A stretch of DNA of 60,000 nt, from positions 604,564,709 through 604,624,708 of the forward strand of contig NC_081413.1 of NCBI RefSeq assembly GCF_030272615.1, given 5' to 3'. Position 1 is the first letter of the stretch, and each line of letters begins with the position of its first letter. A program made the translations under genes and the position numbers. This DNA is from Cryptomeria japonica (Eukaryota; Streptophyta; Pinopsida; Cupressales; Cupressaceae). Positions 1 through 11,461 of this stretch are shown in pieces. The notes under the pieces are model-generated. The model was not told the DNA's origin. It did no database searches and saw only the letters and a list, made by a program, of their open reading frames with translations.

Positions 1-1100
1 GGATTCCTACATTCTTATATCCTATGATCCGCTTAGGATCATGATTCATCTTGACATACCAAGGAATAGTCTTGACTGGTTCTTCTTGCTTTTCCTCTTC
101 ATCCTCATCTTCATCAGCATCAGCATTCACCGGTTTAGGAACACTGTTACTGGTACTTGGTTGACTGACAACCGGTTCCCAGAAGGCTACAACGAGTTCA
201 TTTACAGCTTGCTTACTGTTGGTTTCCTTCGATTTCTCAGAGGTTTCATCAACTATCACATTGATCCTTTCCATAATTCTCTAAGTCCTATTGTTGAAAC
301 ACTTGAGAACTTTACTCTTGGTGGAATATCCTAGGAATATTCCCTCATCACATTTAGCTTCAAACTTGCCTTGATGTTCATTCCTCTTGATGTAACATTT
401 GCTACCAAGTACTCTAAAGTAGCTAACCACAGGTGTCTTAACGGTCCAATACTCATAAGGAGTTTTATCCTTACCTTTCTTGATGAGTACCCGGTTCATT
501 ATGTAGGCTACAATGCTTACTGCTTCTCTCCAAAAGGTGTGAGCTACCTTTCCTCGAATCAACATGGTTCTAGTTGCTTCAACCACAATCCAGTTATTCC
601 TCTCTACTGGGCCATTCTGCTGTGGAGTCCGAGAGGCAGACAGTTGCCTCTTGATGCTAAATTCTTCACAATACTTGTTGAATTCACTAGAAGTGAATTC
701 CCCTCCTTGATCAATTCTGAGGCACTTGATCATTTTACCACTTTCCTTCTCCACTAATGTTCTAAAAGCTTTGAACTTCACAAAGGCTTCAGACTTGTCT
801 TCCAAGAATGTGACCCACATCATTCTTGATCAGTCATCAGTGAGAATCATAAAGTACCTATCACCCTACACACTTCTATTTTTCATAGGACCACACAAAT
901 CAGTATTCACAAGATCAAGCAAGTTGTCAGCAGTGAAAGATTTACCTTTAACGGTGGAGGTAGACATTTTCCCCAATTGACACTCTCTGCACAAGGTATT
1001 ATCTGGTTTGCTTAGCATTGGCAACCCTCGAACTGCCTTGATCTTACTAGCCTTCGCAATGTTATCAAAGTTTACATGGCAGAGTCTCCTATGCCATATC
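1..1100 (-). pseudogene. copia integrase plus start of IN-RT linker, broken
   Basis: Would insert the element cDNA into host DNA. On the minus strand the gag-pre-integrase HHCC finger is visible at about 1000-1085 (HRRLCH, then CRECQ). It is followed by the catalytic triad: D in DLCGPM (about 900), D in RIDQGGEF (about 700) and E in PVERNN (about 605). The C-terminal part contains GIFLGYSTKSK, typical of copia, and the linker to RT (YVKMNH) reaches position 1. Breaks seen: a stop in the HHCC region, a stop just before YFMILTDD, a TGA where the Tyr of DDYSR is expected (about 829), and a stop after CFNNRT (280). All three catalytic acids survive, but the frame does not. Confidence 0.9.
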
Positions 1101-1745
1101 TAGCTATCATCAAATTTAGCCATAAGACATGTACTTATATTTGCATTTAGCTGAAATAGGTTACCTTTGGTCTGCATACCGGTAGCCACAATTTCACAAT
1201 TCTTTCCTTTGATTTTGCACACTCCATTCTTGAATTCTAGAGTGAGACCATTGTCATTCAGCTGGGCAACACTCAGAAGGTTGTGTCTGAGACCATCAAC
1301 CCAATACACATTGTCAACACTACTCTTTCCATTCAGAGAGATGGACACTTTTCCTTTAACCATACATGGTGCATCATTGCCAAAGTGAACCACACCACCA
1401 TCATACTCTTCCAAGGATAGAAACTTGCTCTGGTCACTAGTCATATGGTGAGAACAACCAATATCAATAATCCACTCATTGGAATTATCAAAGCGGGAGA
1501 CAAGAGCCTTCTTGTCTGACACATCGTCTTTTACACCAACAAACACAATGTCTTCATTTTCTTCATCTTTTGATTCCTCATCTGTCACACCTTCATCAAC
1601 TACAACAAAATAGTTTCTCCGGTTTCTTCCTTTGAATTTCTTGAATCTTTCCGGTTTATCGTTGTTGTCACTATTATGATAGGTCATGGCAATATGTCCT
1701 ATCTGGTTACAAGGAAAACATTTCAAAGGGAGCTTACCTCTGTAT
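1100..1745 (-). pseudogene. copia gag C-terminus (zinc knuckle) and protease, degraded
   Basis: The minus-strand frame begins at the LTR fusion and runs for about 210 residues. It opens with a CCHC knuckle (KCFPCNQIGHIAM) whose last Cys is replaced by Tyr, so RNA binding would be impaired. An acidic stretch follows (about residues 44-60), then the protease motif WIIDIGCSHHM near 1455-1475. Copia proteases have D-S/T-G at this place; here it is D-I-G, a damaged active site. The C-terminal half (LLSVAQL, CKIKG) matches the region before integrase in copia polyproteins. The N-terminal gag is absent. Confidence 0.85.
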
Positions 1746-2310
1746 AATCAATTCAAATGGTTCAATCCTAACCGTTGAACATACTGCATTAAATGCAATA
1801 GATCTTGAATAAATCTCAAGACATTCTCCATCGTTCATTATCCACCGATTTCATGGCAGCTAATAATCCATCATACGTTTTCACCGTTTACAAACTTCGC
1901 ACATTCCCGACATAGATAGGGATAGTCTCCTTCATGCAAGATCCTTCATGCACACAAGGCTGACGTGGCAACATGATTCGTTCTTTGTTATATTGCTAAC
2001 TCATAACACAAAGATCACTGATTGAGTCACACAGGTTTCAGGTACTCCAATCGGAAATCCTGAAGTGGAAACTACCTACCAACTGGTAGTCATACAATTC
2101 TTCCATGTGTTGGTTCCCATAACTACATGCCGGTTCACCTTGACATGCTGGTTCACCTTGAACAAATATACCACTCCACTTATATACTGCTTCACTTTGG
2201 CATATATACCAGTTCTCACATATGTTGGTTCTCTCTTCATATCACATTTTGACATCGATGACAACATACAATATCATCATGTCCTTATACCAGTTCACAT
2301 AATGCCAACA
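1746..2310 (-). repeat. partial copia 5' LTR
   Basis: On the minus strand this starts TGTTGGCATTATGTG at 2310, a typical LTR start, and runs non-coding into the gag frame at 1745. No primer site is visible between LTR and gag, so the LTR 3' end, the primer site and the gag start were probably deleted together. The outer border rests on the TG start only. Confidence 0.5.
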
Positions 2311-4832
2311 AAAAATACCCTTTTATAGATCTATAAGTGAATTTTCCAAAATATATATCTTTTAATATTTTAATTATTTTTAATATTTAATATTTTATTT
2401 TTATTGAAAGTAGGTCATCAACACTAAAATATAAGGTTGATTATCTTGTCAAGGAAAAATACCAAAATTTATTTAAAATTTTTGGAAAAAATATGATGCA
2501 GTAGAGAAAAGAATCTATGTCAAGATGATATAATTGTTTTCTAATTTGGATAAATAATTAAGAAAAAAGCTGGTGGCAATTAGAAAGAGTCCTATTTTAG
2601 CACAGGCAACTTTTTGTATTTATTAAATAATATATATTATAAAAAATAGTAAAGAATATATCCATTCTCTAAAGTTTCAGGTTATCAACATACACAAAAA
2701 AATGGAAGAAAAAAAGGTTAAATTTACTAAAAAAAGTGTGCTAGCTTGTGTAGCTTCAATTTTAGCATTTTATAAACAACTAAATTATAGCGTTTACTTT
2801 ATTAAAAACTACATTCAAATGTTTTTTTAATTTTTTGTTAAAATTACAAACATAAAATAGATAAAAGAATATAAATTATATTAAGTTACATCATTTGAAA
2901 ATTCAAAACATATATTTCACTTTCCATTGATTTAATTTAAAAAGTTGAATCAACATTGACCATTTCCTTTATAAAAGTCTAGCATTTACAGCTTGGCCCT
3001 AAGGTTAAGGCAAAAAATGATTCAGTACAAAACTAATTTTTAAAGGAAGGTATATCCGGTTAGTAGAGAACTACAATGAGGCATTGTTTCATAGAGAAGC
3101 AAAACTAAAAAGGTGAAGATAGGAATGACTTGCAAAACAAGGCCACATAGAGAGATGGTGAAAACAAGTAAAAGTAAGAAGTACCCAGGGATGAAAAGGA
3201 GAGAACAAATTATTTTGACAAATAAATCCAAATTGAATTTAAGGTCAAATCCTAATTGGCCTACTCATAGGCTCATTTTTCAAAAGAGGAGTTATTGGGC
3301 CAGTGATGACTTGCTATGTGGCATGAAGGTGTGAATGTGAAAAGAAAACAAGGAGATAATAATAAAGGTTTGCAATATAAGACCATGTAGTGAGATGGCA
3401 TAAGTGGTTATAGAAAAAAAGAAAGAAGTTTTAATACCAACAAGAAAGAATGTACAAGGATGACAAATAAAGTTGATAGTAACTACTAACTATTTAGCAC
3501 TCGTCCCTCAAAAATATTCATTTCTTGATTGATTTGACAAGAAGACTTACTCTAATATCCCATGTGAGACATGTCACCATAGTTTCTAATTATGATATGG
3601 ATCATTATTCCAAGCTGCCATATGTATATATATATCTTTTTAAATGTTTCTTTGAGTTGTGTACTCACCACATTGGAAACATCTAGAATTTGACCCTTAC
3701 ATATGAGAAACATTACATGGCATGTGATAACGTTGAGCTCAATCTCCAGCAAATTTTTCTATTGGAGTTTATTCTATGCTTGAATAGAGGCTTAGCAATG
3801 AAAACATTCTCATGAGAGGTAGAATGAGAAGCCCCAAAAAAGGAATGGAGCCAACTCTTGCCATACTCTTCAAAAAAAAGAAGAATTATGGGATAAGTTT
3901 GATAAAGTTAGGCTCATTTTTGTCACAACCCTCCTTTATCACTTTTGGATTTAAATCACAATTTTATTTTATCTTTGGATAAGCTATTTAAATGATTGAG
4001 TAAATGTTATAAAAAAAATGAAAAATAATAACACACACACACACATGGAAAATATACATTATTTTTATTTATTTACTTTCCACATCCAATTATGGCACAT
4101 GTTGTAGGAAGAATAAGAAGCTTCTAGAGGATTCTCCACCACCTTGCATGTAACTCCTCCACTAAGTCTAATCAATTTGCATGAAGTCCAAAATTGGGAA
4201 AGAATCTCCTTTTTAATTAAATTTTCTAGATAGTGGAATGGAGGGAATTTTCTTATAAAATTATATGCAAGTTTCAAAGAGGGGAGTTGATTATGCTTTG
4301 AAGGAAATTTTCCAAGTTTTAGAAATAGATTTTTTGTTAGTCTCATTTTCGTTGCAGGAATTTTAAGTTGTTGTTTAGGATTTCTCTCAATTTGCAAGGA
4401 AGAATCATAAGGGTAGCTAGTGGATTCAACATTAAGCTCAATAAACCAGGTTCTCTCCTCATTGTTTATCTTTACATTTACTTATGAGGAATTCATATTA
4501 TCAATAGTTATAGATCTTCCTTTATATAAAGAAACTCTTTTATTTGATTTTAAATCTTTTATTTGAGGATAAATAGTAATGATGACACTTTCATATAGTG
4601 CATGTAAAATATAGTTATTTAAATTATTTTATTTCCCTCAAGAAAATATGCACATGATCTTGCTTTTGTTTTTCTTCTAAAAATTTTAGCAAAAGAAAAT
4701 CATATTCCTTTATTTGTTTAAAATCTTTTTTTCTAAAATCAAAATTCTTCCTGTGTGATTTGAATCTTTATTCCTCCCTCTGATTCTTTTCTCTGGTTCT
4801 TCGAATGGAAATCTGAATCTCATTCTTTAATC
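2311..4832. other. AT-rich intergenic DNA, no recognised gene
   Basis: Very AT-rich with many stops in all frames. It holds a short (AC)n run near 4031-4045 and a degenerate direct repeat (about 3117-3190 versus 3365-3440). A 110-codon minus-strand frame at 4065-4397 resembles nothing I know and may be chance. Confidence 0.6.
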
Positions 4833-4950
4833 CCTCTATGATTATCTTCAAAATCTCTCTGTGATTATCTTTAAAATCTCGCTGTGATTATCTTTAGAAT
4901 TTCTCTGTGATTATTTTTAAAATTTCTCTGTGATTATTTTAATCTCTCTA
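4833..4950. repeat. 23-bp tandem repeat, about 5 copies
   Basis: The word TGATTAT recurs at 4839, 4862, 4885, 4908 and 4931, an exact 23-bp spacing. The copies differ by a few substitutions. It lies directly beside a related 25-bp array. Confidence 0.9.
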
Positions 4951-4971
4951 TGAATATTAATTAAAATAGAA

Positions 4972-5132
4972 TATCTCTATGAAATGAGTTGAATAAAATC
5001 TCTGTGAAATGTGTTGAATAAAATCTTTGTGAAATGAGTTGAATAAAATCTCTGTGAAATGAGTTGAATAAAATTTCTGTGAAATTAGTTGAATAAAATC
5101 TCTGTGAAATGAGTTGAATAAAATCTCTCTGT
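4972..5132. repeat. 25-bp tandem repeat, about 6 copies
   Basis: The word GAAAT(G/T)(A/T)GTT recurs at 4981, 5006, 5031, 5056, 5081 and 5106, an exact 25-bp period. The array then degrades into GAATACTGG-type units to about 5260. It shares the word AATCTCTGTG with the neighbouring 23-bp array, so the two probably evolved from one another. Confidence 0.9.
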
Positions 5133-5593
5133 GAATATTGGTTGAAACTCTATGAATACTGGTTGAATAAAATCCACCTGTGAATACTGGAAACGAATTC
5201 TGGAAATAAACAATTCCCCTATGAAATTTGGAACAAACCTCCTACCTGTGAATGCTGGAATAAGCTCTCTCTCTCTCTGTAAATGTCAACCTCCTGTTTA
5301 TTGTAGAATCAATCTAAAACAATTGTTTGGTAATCTATTTTATCCATGTTCTTGTTTTCATAAATAAATTCTCTTTTGTTTTTATATATCATTAAGTAAT
5401 TGGGAATATGAAACCATATGTATATATTAAGTTTATATTAAAATGTATTAATGTTGCATTATAATTATATCAAGTTTATTTCAAATGCTAAAATATATTA
5501 ATGTTGCATTATAAATATATTAAATTTATTTCAAGTTAAAATATTTTAATGTTGCAAGTAATTCACGGACTTCAAAAATTATTTGAATGATGC

Positions 5594-5787
5594 ACGGAGG
5601 CGTAAGGGGCGGCGGTTATTGTAACCGCCGAAGGGGACAGTGGTACCCCCCACTACCCCTGCGGTCACTATCATGACAGTGGCCGCAGGGGAGTGGAGGG
5701 GCCCATGGTGTCCCCTCAACCCTGCAGGACTGTGCATGCAAGACCGCAGGGATGATGGGACCCCGTGGTCCCCACCGCCCCCCTATT
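5594..5787. repeat. GC-rich island of nested inverted repeats
   Basis: This is a roughly 190-bp GC-rich block inside AT-rich DNA. A perfect 9-bp stem with a 3-nt loop lies at 5610-5630 (CGGCGGTTA / TAACCGCCG). A near-perfect 19-20-bp stem lies at 5650-5669 / 5678-5696, with one mismatch and one bulge. A third imperfect stem spans 5720-5751 around TGCATGCA, and a 6-bp stem lies at 5757-5772 (GGGACC / GGTCCC). No ORF or transposon ends are evident. Confidence 0.8.
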
Positions 5788-6176
5788 GATTATTAAACGT
5801 TAACCATTTGCCATGTTTTTTTTTGTCATTATATTATTTAGTTTTTTTTTGATAAATGTATAAAATGAAATTTAGAGATAAATGTATAAATTGCAAATTT
5901 GAAATCGTTAATTTTCTTTTCCTTAGTATAAACTTTAAGTTATTAAATTAACTTAGAAAATTAATAAATATTGGGGATTTTTGAGGAATGAATTCATGAT
6001 TAACTTATCTATAATAAATACTTGTAAATTATATTATATCAAATGTTATAATTAGAATCATTCGATCTATTAAGATCCATTGGGCACTTAGTTGGCATTA
6101 AGCAAATAATTCACATCAATATGATTCAAATCAAATGCCTAAATTTAATCGCTATTTTTGGATTGTTTAATCATGC

Positions 6177-6350
6177 ATGCAAATTACTTATAGATTGATT
6201 ACATTTATTGACGTTTTCATGCAAGTTGCACTATTCTTATAACGTGCAAATTTCTTATAGATTAATTACATTTATTGACGTTTTCATGCAAGTTGTACTA
6301 TTCTTATAACATGCAAATTACTTATCGATTAATTACATTTATTGACGTTT
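6177..6350. repeat. 67-bp tandem repeat, about 2.6 copies
   Basis: The unit starts (A/G)TGCAAAT at 6177, 6244 and 6311, spaced exactly 67 bp, and contains ACATTTATTGACGTTTT. Copies differ by only a few bases. Confidence 0.9.
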
Positions 6351-7502
6351 TTTTTTACACATGTAATTATTAATATGCAAGTTTCATGATGGTCATTGTT
6401 ATGCAGAGTTATATTTCAAGTTTTGAGTAATAAATAATGTTAGTCATGGTTTTATTCCATGTAATTCATCAAGTAGTTATTTCAAGTAATTGAGCTTTGC
6501 AATGTCTAAATTCATAATTATTTTTCAAGCACGATGTTTATCATAAGTCAGAAAATTAAATAAAGGAAGTTGGAAAACCAAAACCTAGTAGCATTTGGTA
6601 TATACAGTGCCTCTAGGTCATGCTTATAGGTAATGTCATTGTGTTGAACTACTGCACTTAACATCTAATAAAGCTACATCAACGACGTCTGTGGCATCGT
6701 CCCTATAAATCATCAAGGAGTAATAAGGGACACTTGGAAGTTAAAATCCAAGGGGTGGGTAATCCCCCTTGGATCGATAATTTAATAAGATAATTCTAAA
6801 TGATCTTTCATCCGCTAAGTTAAACTATAGTAAACCCCTATAGGGATGTTGAGTGAAATGCTTTTATGTAATTGTTTTAATCTTGAAGATTGTTGTCGAT
6901 TGACAATTGGTCAAGGGTGACGCTCATGATAAGAATTAGGATCTAGTTGTTTTAGGCCACAAGCAATAGGCCATCTTGAGTCTTTGCTTAAGCGCTACCA
7001 TCATGGGTAGCAACCGCAGAGAAACTGTCTGGGACATTGACCCTAGAAAGGGTTGCATACCCACTAATCAGTTTACATCAAACCATAGAATAAAAAATAG
7101 AACTACATACTTTACACCTTGATCCCGTGTCGAAGTGGGTATGTAGGCAGTCTTGGGACAGAGTTGTCCCTCGTACTTAGGCATTCATGGGTGGGGTCTA
7201 GGCTTGGTAAAAGAAAGAATGAGTAAGAATCCTATTTTGAAAGATAAGATAATTAAATTGGAAAAAGTAATTCAATGCATACTCGGAAGGAATCCCGTAT
7301 GGATTCGCTTGACTTCTCGAGGCTTTAAGCCAAATTTTGAGGTGGAATTCAAGCTTGTATTATGTTATTTAATTACTCCTAAGGACGGCGACCTAGGTGC
7401 ACTTCTGTTAGAAGAGTGTAGTACTTAGTGAGTGGCTTAGGACTCGAATGGTCCCGATGAGTCTAAGTCTCTAGCCAGAGCACCTCCTATCCTAATTGGA
7501 TA
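6351..7502. repeat. possible gypsy-type LTR relic, non-coding
   Basis: No coding region is recognisable, and a 91-codon frame at 7153-7428 looks accidental. The text around 7120-7160 (GGGTATGTAGGCAGTC) resembles sequence near the LTR ends of plant Ty3/gypsy elements. That comparison is from memory and tentative. A possible LTR end (GGGTTATTACA) lies near 7802, just before the ORF-X fragment. Confidence 0.25.
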
Positions 7503-7712
7503 GATGCCTACCCCGTATGGGTAGATGCCTATCCTATATTGGATAGATGAAATCTTATGTCCCATATGGATTGATGCCTACCCCATATGGGTAGATGCCT
7601 ATCCCGTATTGGATAGATGAAATCTTATGTCCCATATGGACCGATGCCTAACCCATATGGTTAGATGCTCATCCTGGATGGATGAATGCCTAATCCAAAT
7701 GGATGGATGCCT
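7503..7712. repeat. 70-bp compound tandem repeat
   Basis: The 70-bp unit starts GATGCCTA at 7503, 7573 and 7643. Each unit is made of shorter words of 21, 22 and 27 bp (GATGCCTAcCCC..ATGGGTA, GATGCCTATCC...GGATA, GATGAAATC...GGA), a two-level tandem structure. The third copy decays into GGATGGATG repeats. Confidence 0.85.
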
Positions 7713-7802
7713 AGAGTATGCAATTGAATCAAACACAATGATTAAATTAAACAAAAAATAAAGAATGGTCAATTTTGTTGGGTTAATTAAGGTGGGTTAT
7801 TA

Positions 7803-9460
7803 CAATTTTTTTATTTCTTTCTCTAAACTAATGTCTACAAAGAAGAACTCTCTGCATGTTTTAAAATTTGTGGAAGTAGAGTTGGAATAATATAGGAATT
7901 TTGAAGTTTGAGGTAACTATCGAGGTGATTGGGCATTTGATTATCCTAAGTTGCAATGGATGAAGGTTTCCAAAAATATGCATGATGATTACAAGAATTT
8001 TTTGAAATATTCTTTGAAAGAAATGATATGATTAAATGATACAAAAATGGCTACAACAAAAACAGACTTCCTACTCGTTGGGGTTTGGTAAATTTCTCTA
8101 CTATGAAATAATTACTTTAGAAGGAAGATTTTTAACTATTCATAAGTATGATTTCTGTCTACTAAACCTCATTTGTCATGGTCAAGAGCTAAAATTTGTT
8201 TACTATTTTCTCACATCTATATATAACTATATTGAAGATGGAGCTATCTCACCTCTCCACCAGAGACTGATAATTGTTATCTATAAATTCTAGTTATTAA
8301 CAATATCAAAACCTACCTCTATTAGCACTATGTTGACAAAAGTTGACCTAATCGATAGTAAACCCCATAACTCTTTTAAAAAATAGTCTAGCAAATGGAA
8401 GAGAATTGTTTTTAAACATATTGGTAAGGAGACTCTAAAAATTAACCATTTTGTCCTTCTATGCTGAACTTCTAAAAGCTGTTCCATATAAGATATAAAC
8501 CCAAATGCCCTTTATCCTCACCCCTTCAAAAAAAAAAAAAAAAATTGACACCAAAAACCTTGATGCAATTTTTTTTTTAACATAAGCGAGGAGGAGGAAG
8601 AACAACCTAAAGAGCACAAACAGGGGGGCAGGAATTAATTTTAAAATATTGATAATTATGGTGCCTAAAGATCTACTAGAATTACAATGGTAACCCATGT
8701 AGCTAAAGAAAAAGATAACAAAATGGAATAGATAAGTGACACTTCCCCCGAGGATAAATAAGACTTCCATCAAGATAACTTCGCTCCTCATTTTGAGAAT
8801 GAGGTGGTTAAAGTTAGTGAGGATGATCAAGAAGAGTACGTTGAGGAGGAAGATGAGGATTACGAGGAAGAGGAAGAATATAAAAATGGGGAAGATGATA
8901 TCGAAGAGGATGAGCAAGATGGATAAGAATATAATGAAGTTAATGAAGATAGAGAAAAGGTTGATAATCAGCACACTGAATACCATTGTGTCCAAGAGAA
9001 GTTTGATATTGGGCGTTGTAAGAACATGGTGTTTCTCTCTGTGAAGAATAAAGGTACTCAGCTACAAAATCATGTCACAGAGCTCAATGAAAGATTGGAG
9101 TAGACTAACCAGGAATAATTTGACAAACTTGAACAAAGGCCTAAACACTATCATTGACATTGCTGACAGTATTATGAACAAAGTTGTAATGGGAGTTGTT
9201 CTAGGAAGCTCAAAGATTAAAAAACAACTTAAGAAACAAGATAGGGAGAATGGAGAATAAAATGGTAAGGAAAGTTATGAAAAAGCAAGGACAAACAAAG
9301 AGGCTTGGGAGGAATCCCTCAATTCTATTATAGCCAACTGGAAACTAATTAGATGATTACCTCCTTGGTGTTGTTGCTTTCATTACTGCTCTATTTTAGT
9401 TTTACTGATATTTTTAGGCTTGTATGCCAGTTGAATTTAATAAACTATTCTCTTGTTTCC
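7803..9460 (+). mobile_element. probable 5'-truncated LINE copy holding only ORF-X and 3' region
   Basis: It contains an ORF-X fragment like those found downstream of LINE RNase H at 15.8-17.6 kb and 25.1-26.3 kb, but no RNase H. That is what a LINE insertion truncated inside ORF-X would look like. The 3' end may lie near AATTTAATAAAC (about 9436). I found no target duplication, so the ends are approximate. Confidence 0.45.
7820..9260 (+). pseudogene. ORF-X fragment, copy 1 (unknown protein family)
   Basis: I do not recognise the function. The frame opened at 8036 contains TLEGRF (8114-8131) and, about 40 residues on, PLHQRL (8252-8269). These two motifs recur with similar spacing in the copies at 16.8-17.0 kb and 25.6-25.8 kb. 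A strongly acidic E/D-rich stretch follows (about 8800-8925), then a coiled-coil-like segment (LQNHVTELNERLE, about 9062-9100). Many stops and frameshifts break it, and an A-run near 8529 lies inside. The architecture (globular part, acidic linker, coiled coil) matches the other copies. Confidence 0.55.
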
Positions 9461-11177
9461 ATGATAGTTTGGGTTAGTCTATTTTGTTTAATCTTTTCTT
9501 TATGATGAGTAGTGAGGTTTACTGAGGTCACTATTTTTAATTATGGTTTTTTTATTGTAAGCTGGGATCAAAGCCTATTCTTTTGATTATGTTTTATAAT
9601 TGATTTAATATATTTAAAAATTGCCATAAATTGCAAAGTTGATTTGTTTGGTCAAATACTTGTATGTTGTAATTGTTTCAATTGTGTCCTATTATTTTTT
9701 GGCTTTGACGGCTGCATTATAGCTTGTCCATGTTCAATTCAAGTGGAAGTGACTAGTAGGTGGGCAGTCAAGTTTGATAAATGGGACACATGGCATTGGC
9801 TTTTGTATAAAAAGTATATTCAATGATAATCAATGAATTTAATATGATCTTATGATGGGATGGACTGTCTTGTAACAATTTGATGTGGCATCCCCTTTTG
9901 TATGTAATCTGTATTTGGTTTGGGTAGTTAATTGCTTACGTGTGCATGAATATTAAGATTGTTTAGTCTTATCTATGGATGCAATGTTTATTAGTCTTAT
10001 TTGTGGGTGTAATGTTTAATTTTTTCTCACATATCTTATCACTATCAAGGCAATATGGATTTTAGCCGATACATTATGAATATGCTCCAACTTATAGACT
10101 ATTTATATATTTCACATTAATGAAAAATATATTCTTATTATAAGAGACTTTTGATGTGCACATTGTATAATTAATTTTATCACCATTGATTATAAAAGGA
10201 TAAACAACAGTTGATATATCACATGCTCAACTCTGGAGCCCAATACACCCCACTTATATATCCTTCCCCACTACCAGGAGACTAATAGACTTCCCTCATT
10301 ACCGACAATGCTATAGGTAATTAAAATATAGAAATGTGTTTCTCTTACCACTCATAAATGTGTACATTGTGGGGCTAAATTTGCAGCTACAATTTGATAT
10401 TCCAATAACGTTAAATGGAAGTTTGACATATACACTACGAATGATGAATAAAATCTACTGCTATTTGGAATCTGTGCCAGTCATTGAATGTAAACATGTA
10501 ATGCGCCCTGCCACAATGGCAACTCACCATCTTGTATTGGCGGATCTCAACTTGAATTATATGCCCACAGAATTTTAGACCACAACTAAATAGAAAAAAG
10601 TATGTCAGAAGGTACGAATTATTCAAATCATTTCTTGGTTCTCTTGCTTAGTTAAAGCTTTCTTAACTTTTCATATAGCGGTAAGACCAAAACATAAACC
10701 TTTCTAAGCATGTATACTTCTGATTTCCACTATTGCAATCAAGTCGCAGGCTAAAACCAAAACAACATTATTGCAAAATGAGATTCGAAAATGTGGTTTC
10801 TTTGGTTGAATATTGTAATTTGAAACATCATTGACGAAGATGTCAAGAAATTATTAACAAATTGAATAAAATTGTCTCACTAAAAGAGTGAAAAAAGTAT
10901 ATATATATATACAAGGAAGCATGGCAGTTAACATACTGTTTAGTATAGTGTCAGAGAAATACAAAAGGGCAGCCAAAATATACTATTGTCTATCCAGGGA
11001 AGAATGTATCCTTAACTATATTAAAATTAGAAAATAATTGTATTCTGATTTACAAGTTCAGTTTTATCTCTGGATAAACGTTGCCTTAAAATATTCTCAA
11101 GGAAAACAATATCAGTATACTGTAAGCTGCCAAAGCAAAACAAAAACCCGTCACAGTAATAACTCCTAATGAGGAAG
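9461..11177. other. AT-rich DNA, no recognised gene
   Basis: Short frames at 9644-9826 and 10336-10578 have no recognisable similarity and no supporting context. A (TA)n run lies near 10900. Confidence 0.5.
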
Positions 11178-11350
11178 TGTTGGGGTGAATGGGCTGCTAC
11201 AGAAAACATGGTTTTATTATTTCACTTACACAAATTATATTTGCCTCGATTTATAGAGGTCACTGACTCTTCTTTGGCTGATCTTTCTAGATTGTGCATT
11301 TAATATGATCAGTCGTGGTAGCTGGTAGAAATTATCGAACAGTTCTAACA
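11178..11350 (-). repeat. element C 3' LTR
   Basis: It begins TGTTGGGGTG and ends GTTCTAACA, the TG...CA form of an LTR. It matches the right LTR over the words TGTGCATTTAATATG and TAGAAATTA, but is about 90 bp shorter, so one copy has gained or lost sequence. Confidence 0.65.
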
Positions 11351-11362
11351 TTCTCCTCTTTA
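11351..11362 (-). other. element C polypurine tract
   Basis: On the minus strand this reads TAAAGAGGAGAA directly against the LTR. This is the position and composition of a plus-strand primer for LTR retrotransposon reverse transcription. Confidence 0.55.
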
Positions 11363-11461
11363 ATTTCTACCACTAATTACATTAATGTTTACAATAGCCA
11401 AATTGTTTCCTAAATATTCAAATTTCACTTTAGCTAGAACCGTTTTGTCAATTAATCTTCA

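Larger units (their letters stand above)
1..2310 (-). mobile_element. Ty1/copia remnant 1, minus strand
   Basis: A decayed copia retrotransposon is read right to left: partial 5' LTR (1746-2310), the end of gag with a zinc knuckle, protease, integrase, and the start of the linker to reverse transcriptase at the window edge. The domain order gag-PR-IN before RT is diagnostic of Ty1/copia. RT, RNase H and the 3' LTR would lie to the left, outside the window. The gag N-terminus and the primer site are missing, so the LTR is fused directly to the end of gag, which points to an internal deletion. Several in-frame stops show it is not functional. Confidence 0.9.

Noticed and set aside
371-980. Plus-strand frames near the left edge
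   Set aside because: Shadows of the minus-strand copia integrase.
4833-5132. CRISPR-like array
   Set aside because: Units are contiguous with no unique spacers, and the surrounding DNA is a plant nuclear genome. A simple tandem repeat.
8529-8546. A-run as a poly(A) tail of an insertion
   Set aside because: It falls in the middle of the ORF-X copy, with ORF-X text on both sides and no duplication seen.
8459-8995. Minus-strand hydrophobic 178-codon frame looking like a membrane protein
   Set aside because: It is the antisense of the acidic GAA/GAT-rich ORF-X stretch, which on the other strand reads as Phe, Leu and Ile. Not a gene.
10336-10578. Possible small host gene
   Set aside because: 80 codons, no family likeness, no supporting context, and an overlapping frame of similar length on the other strand.
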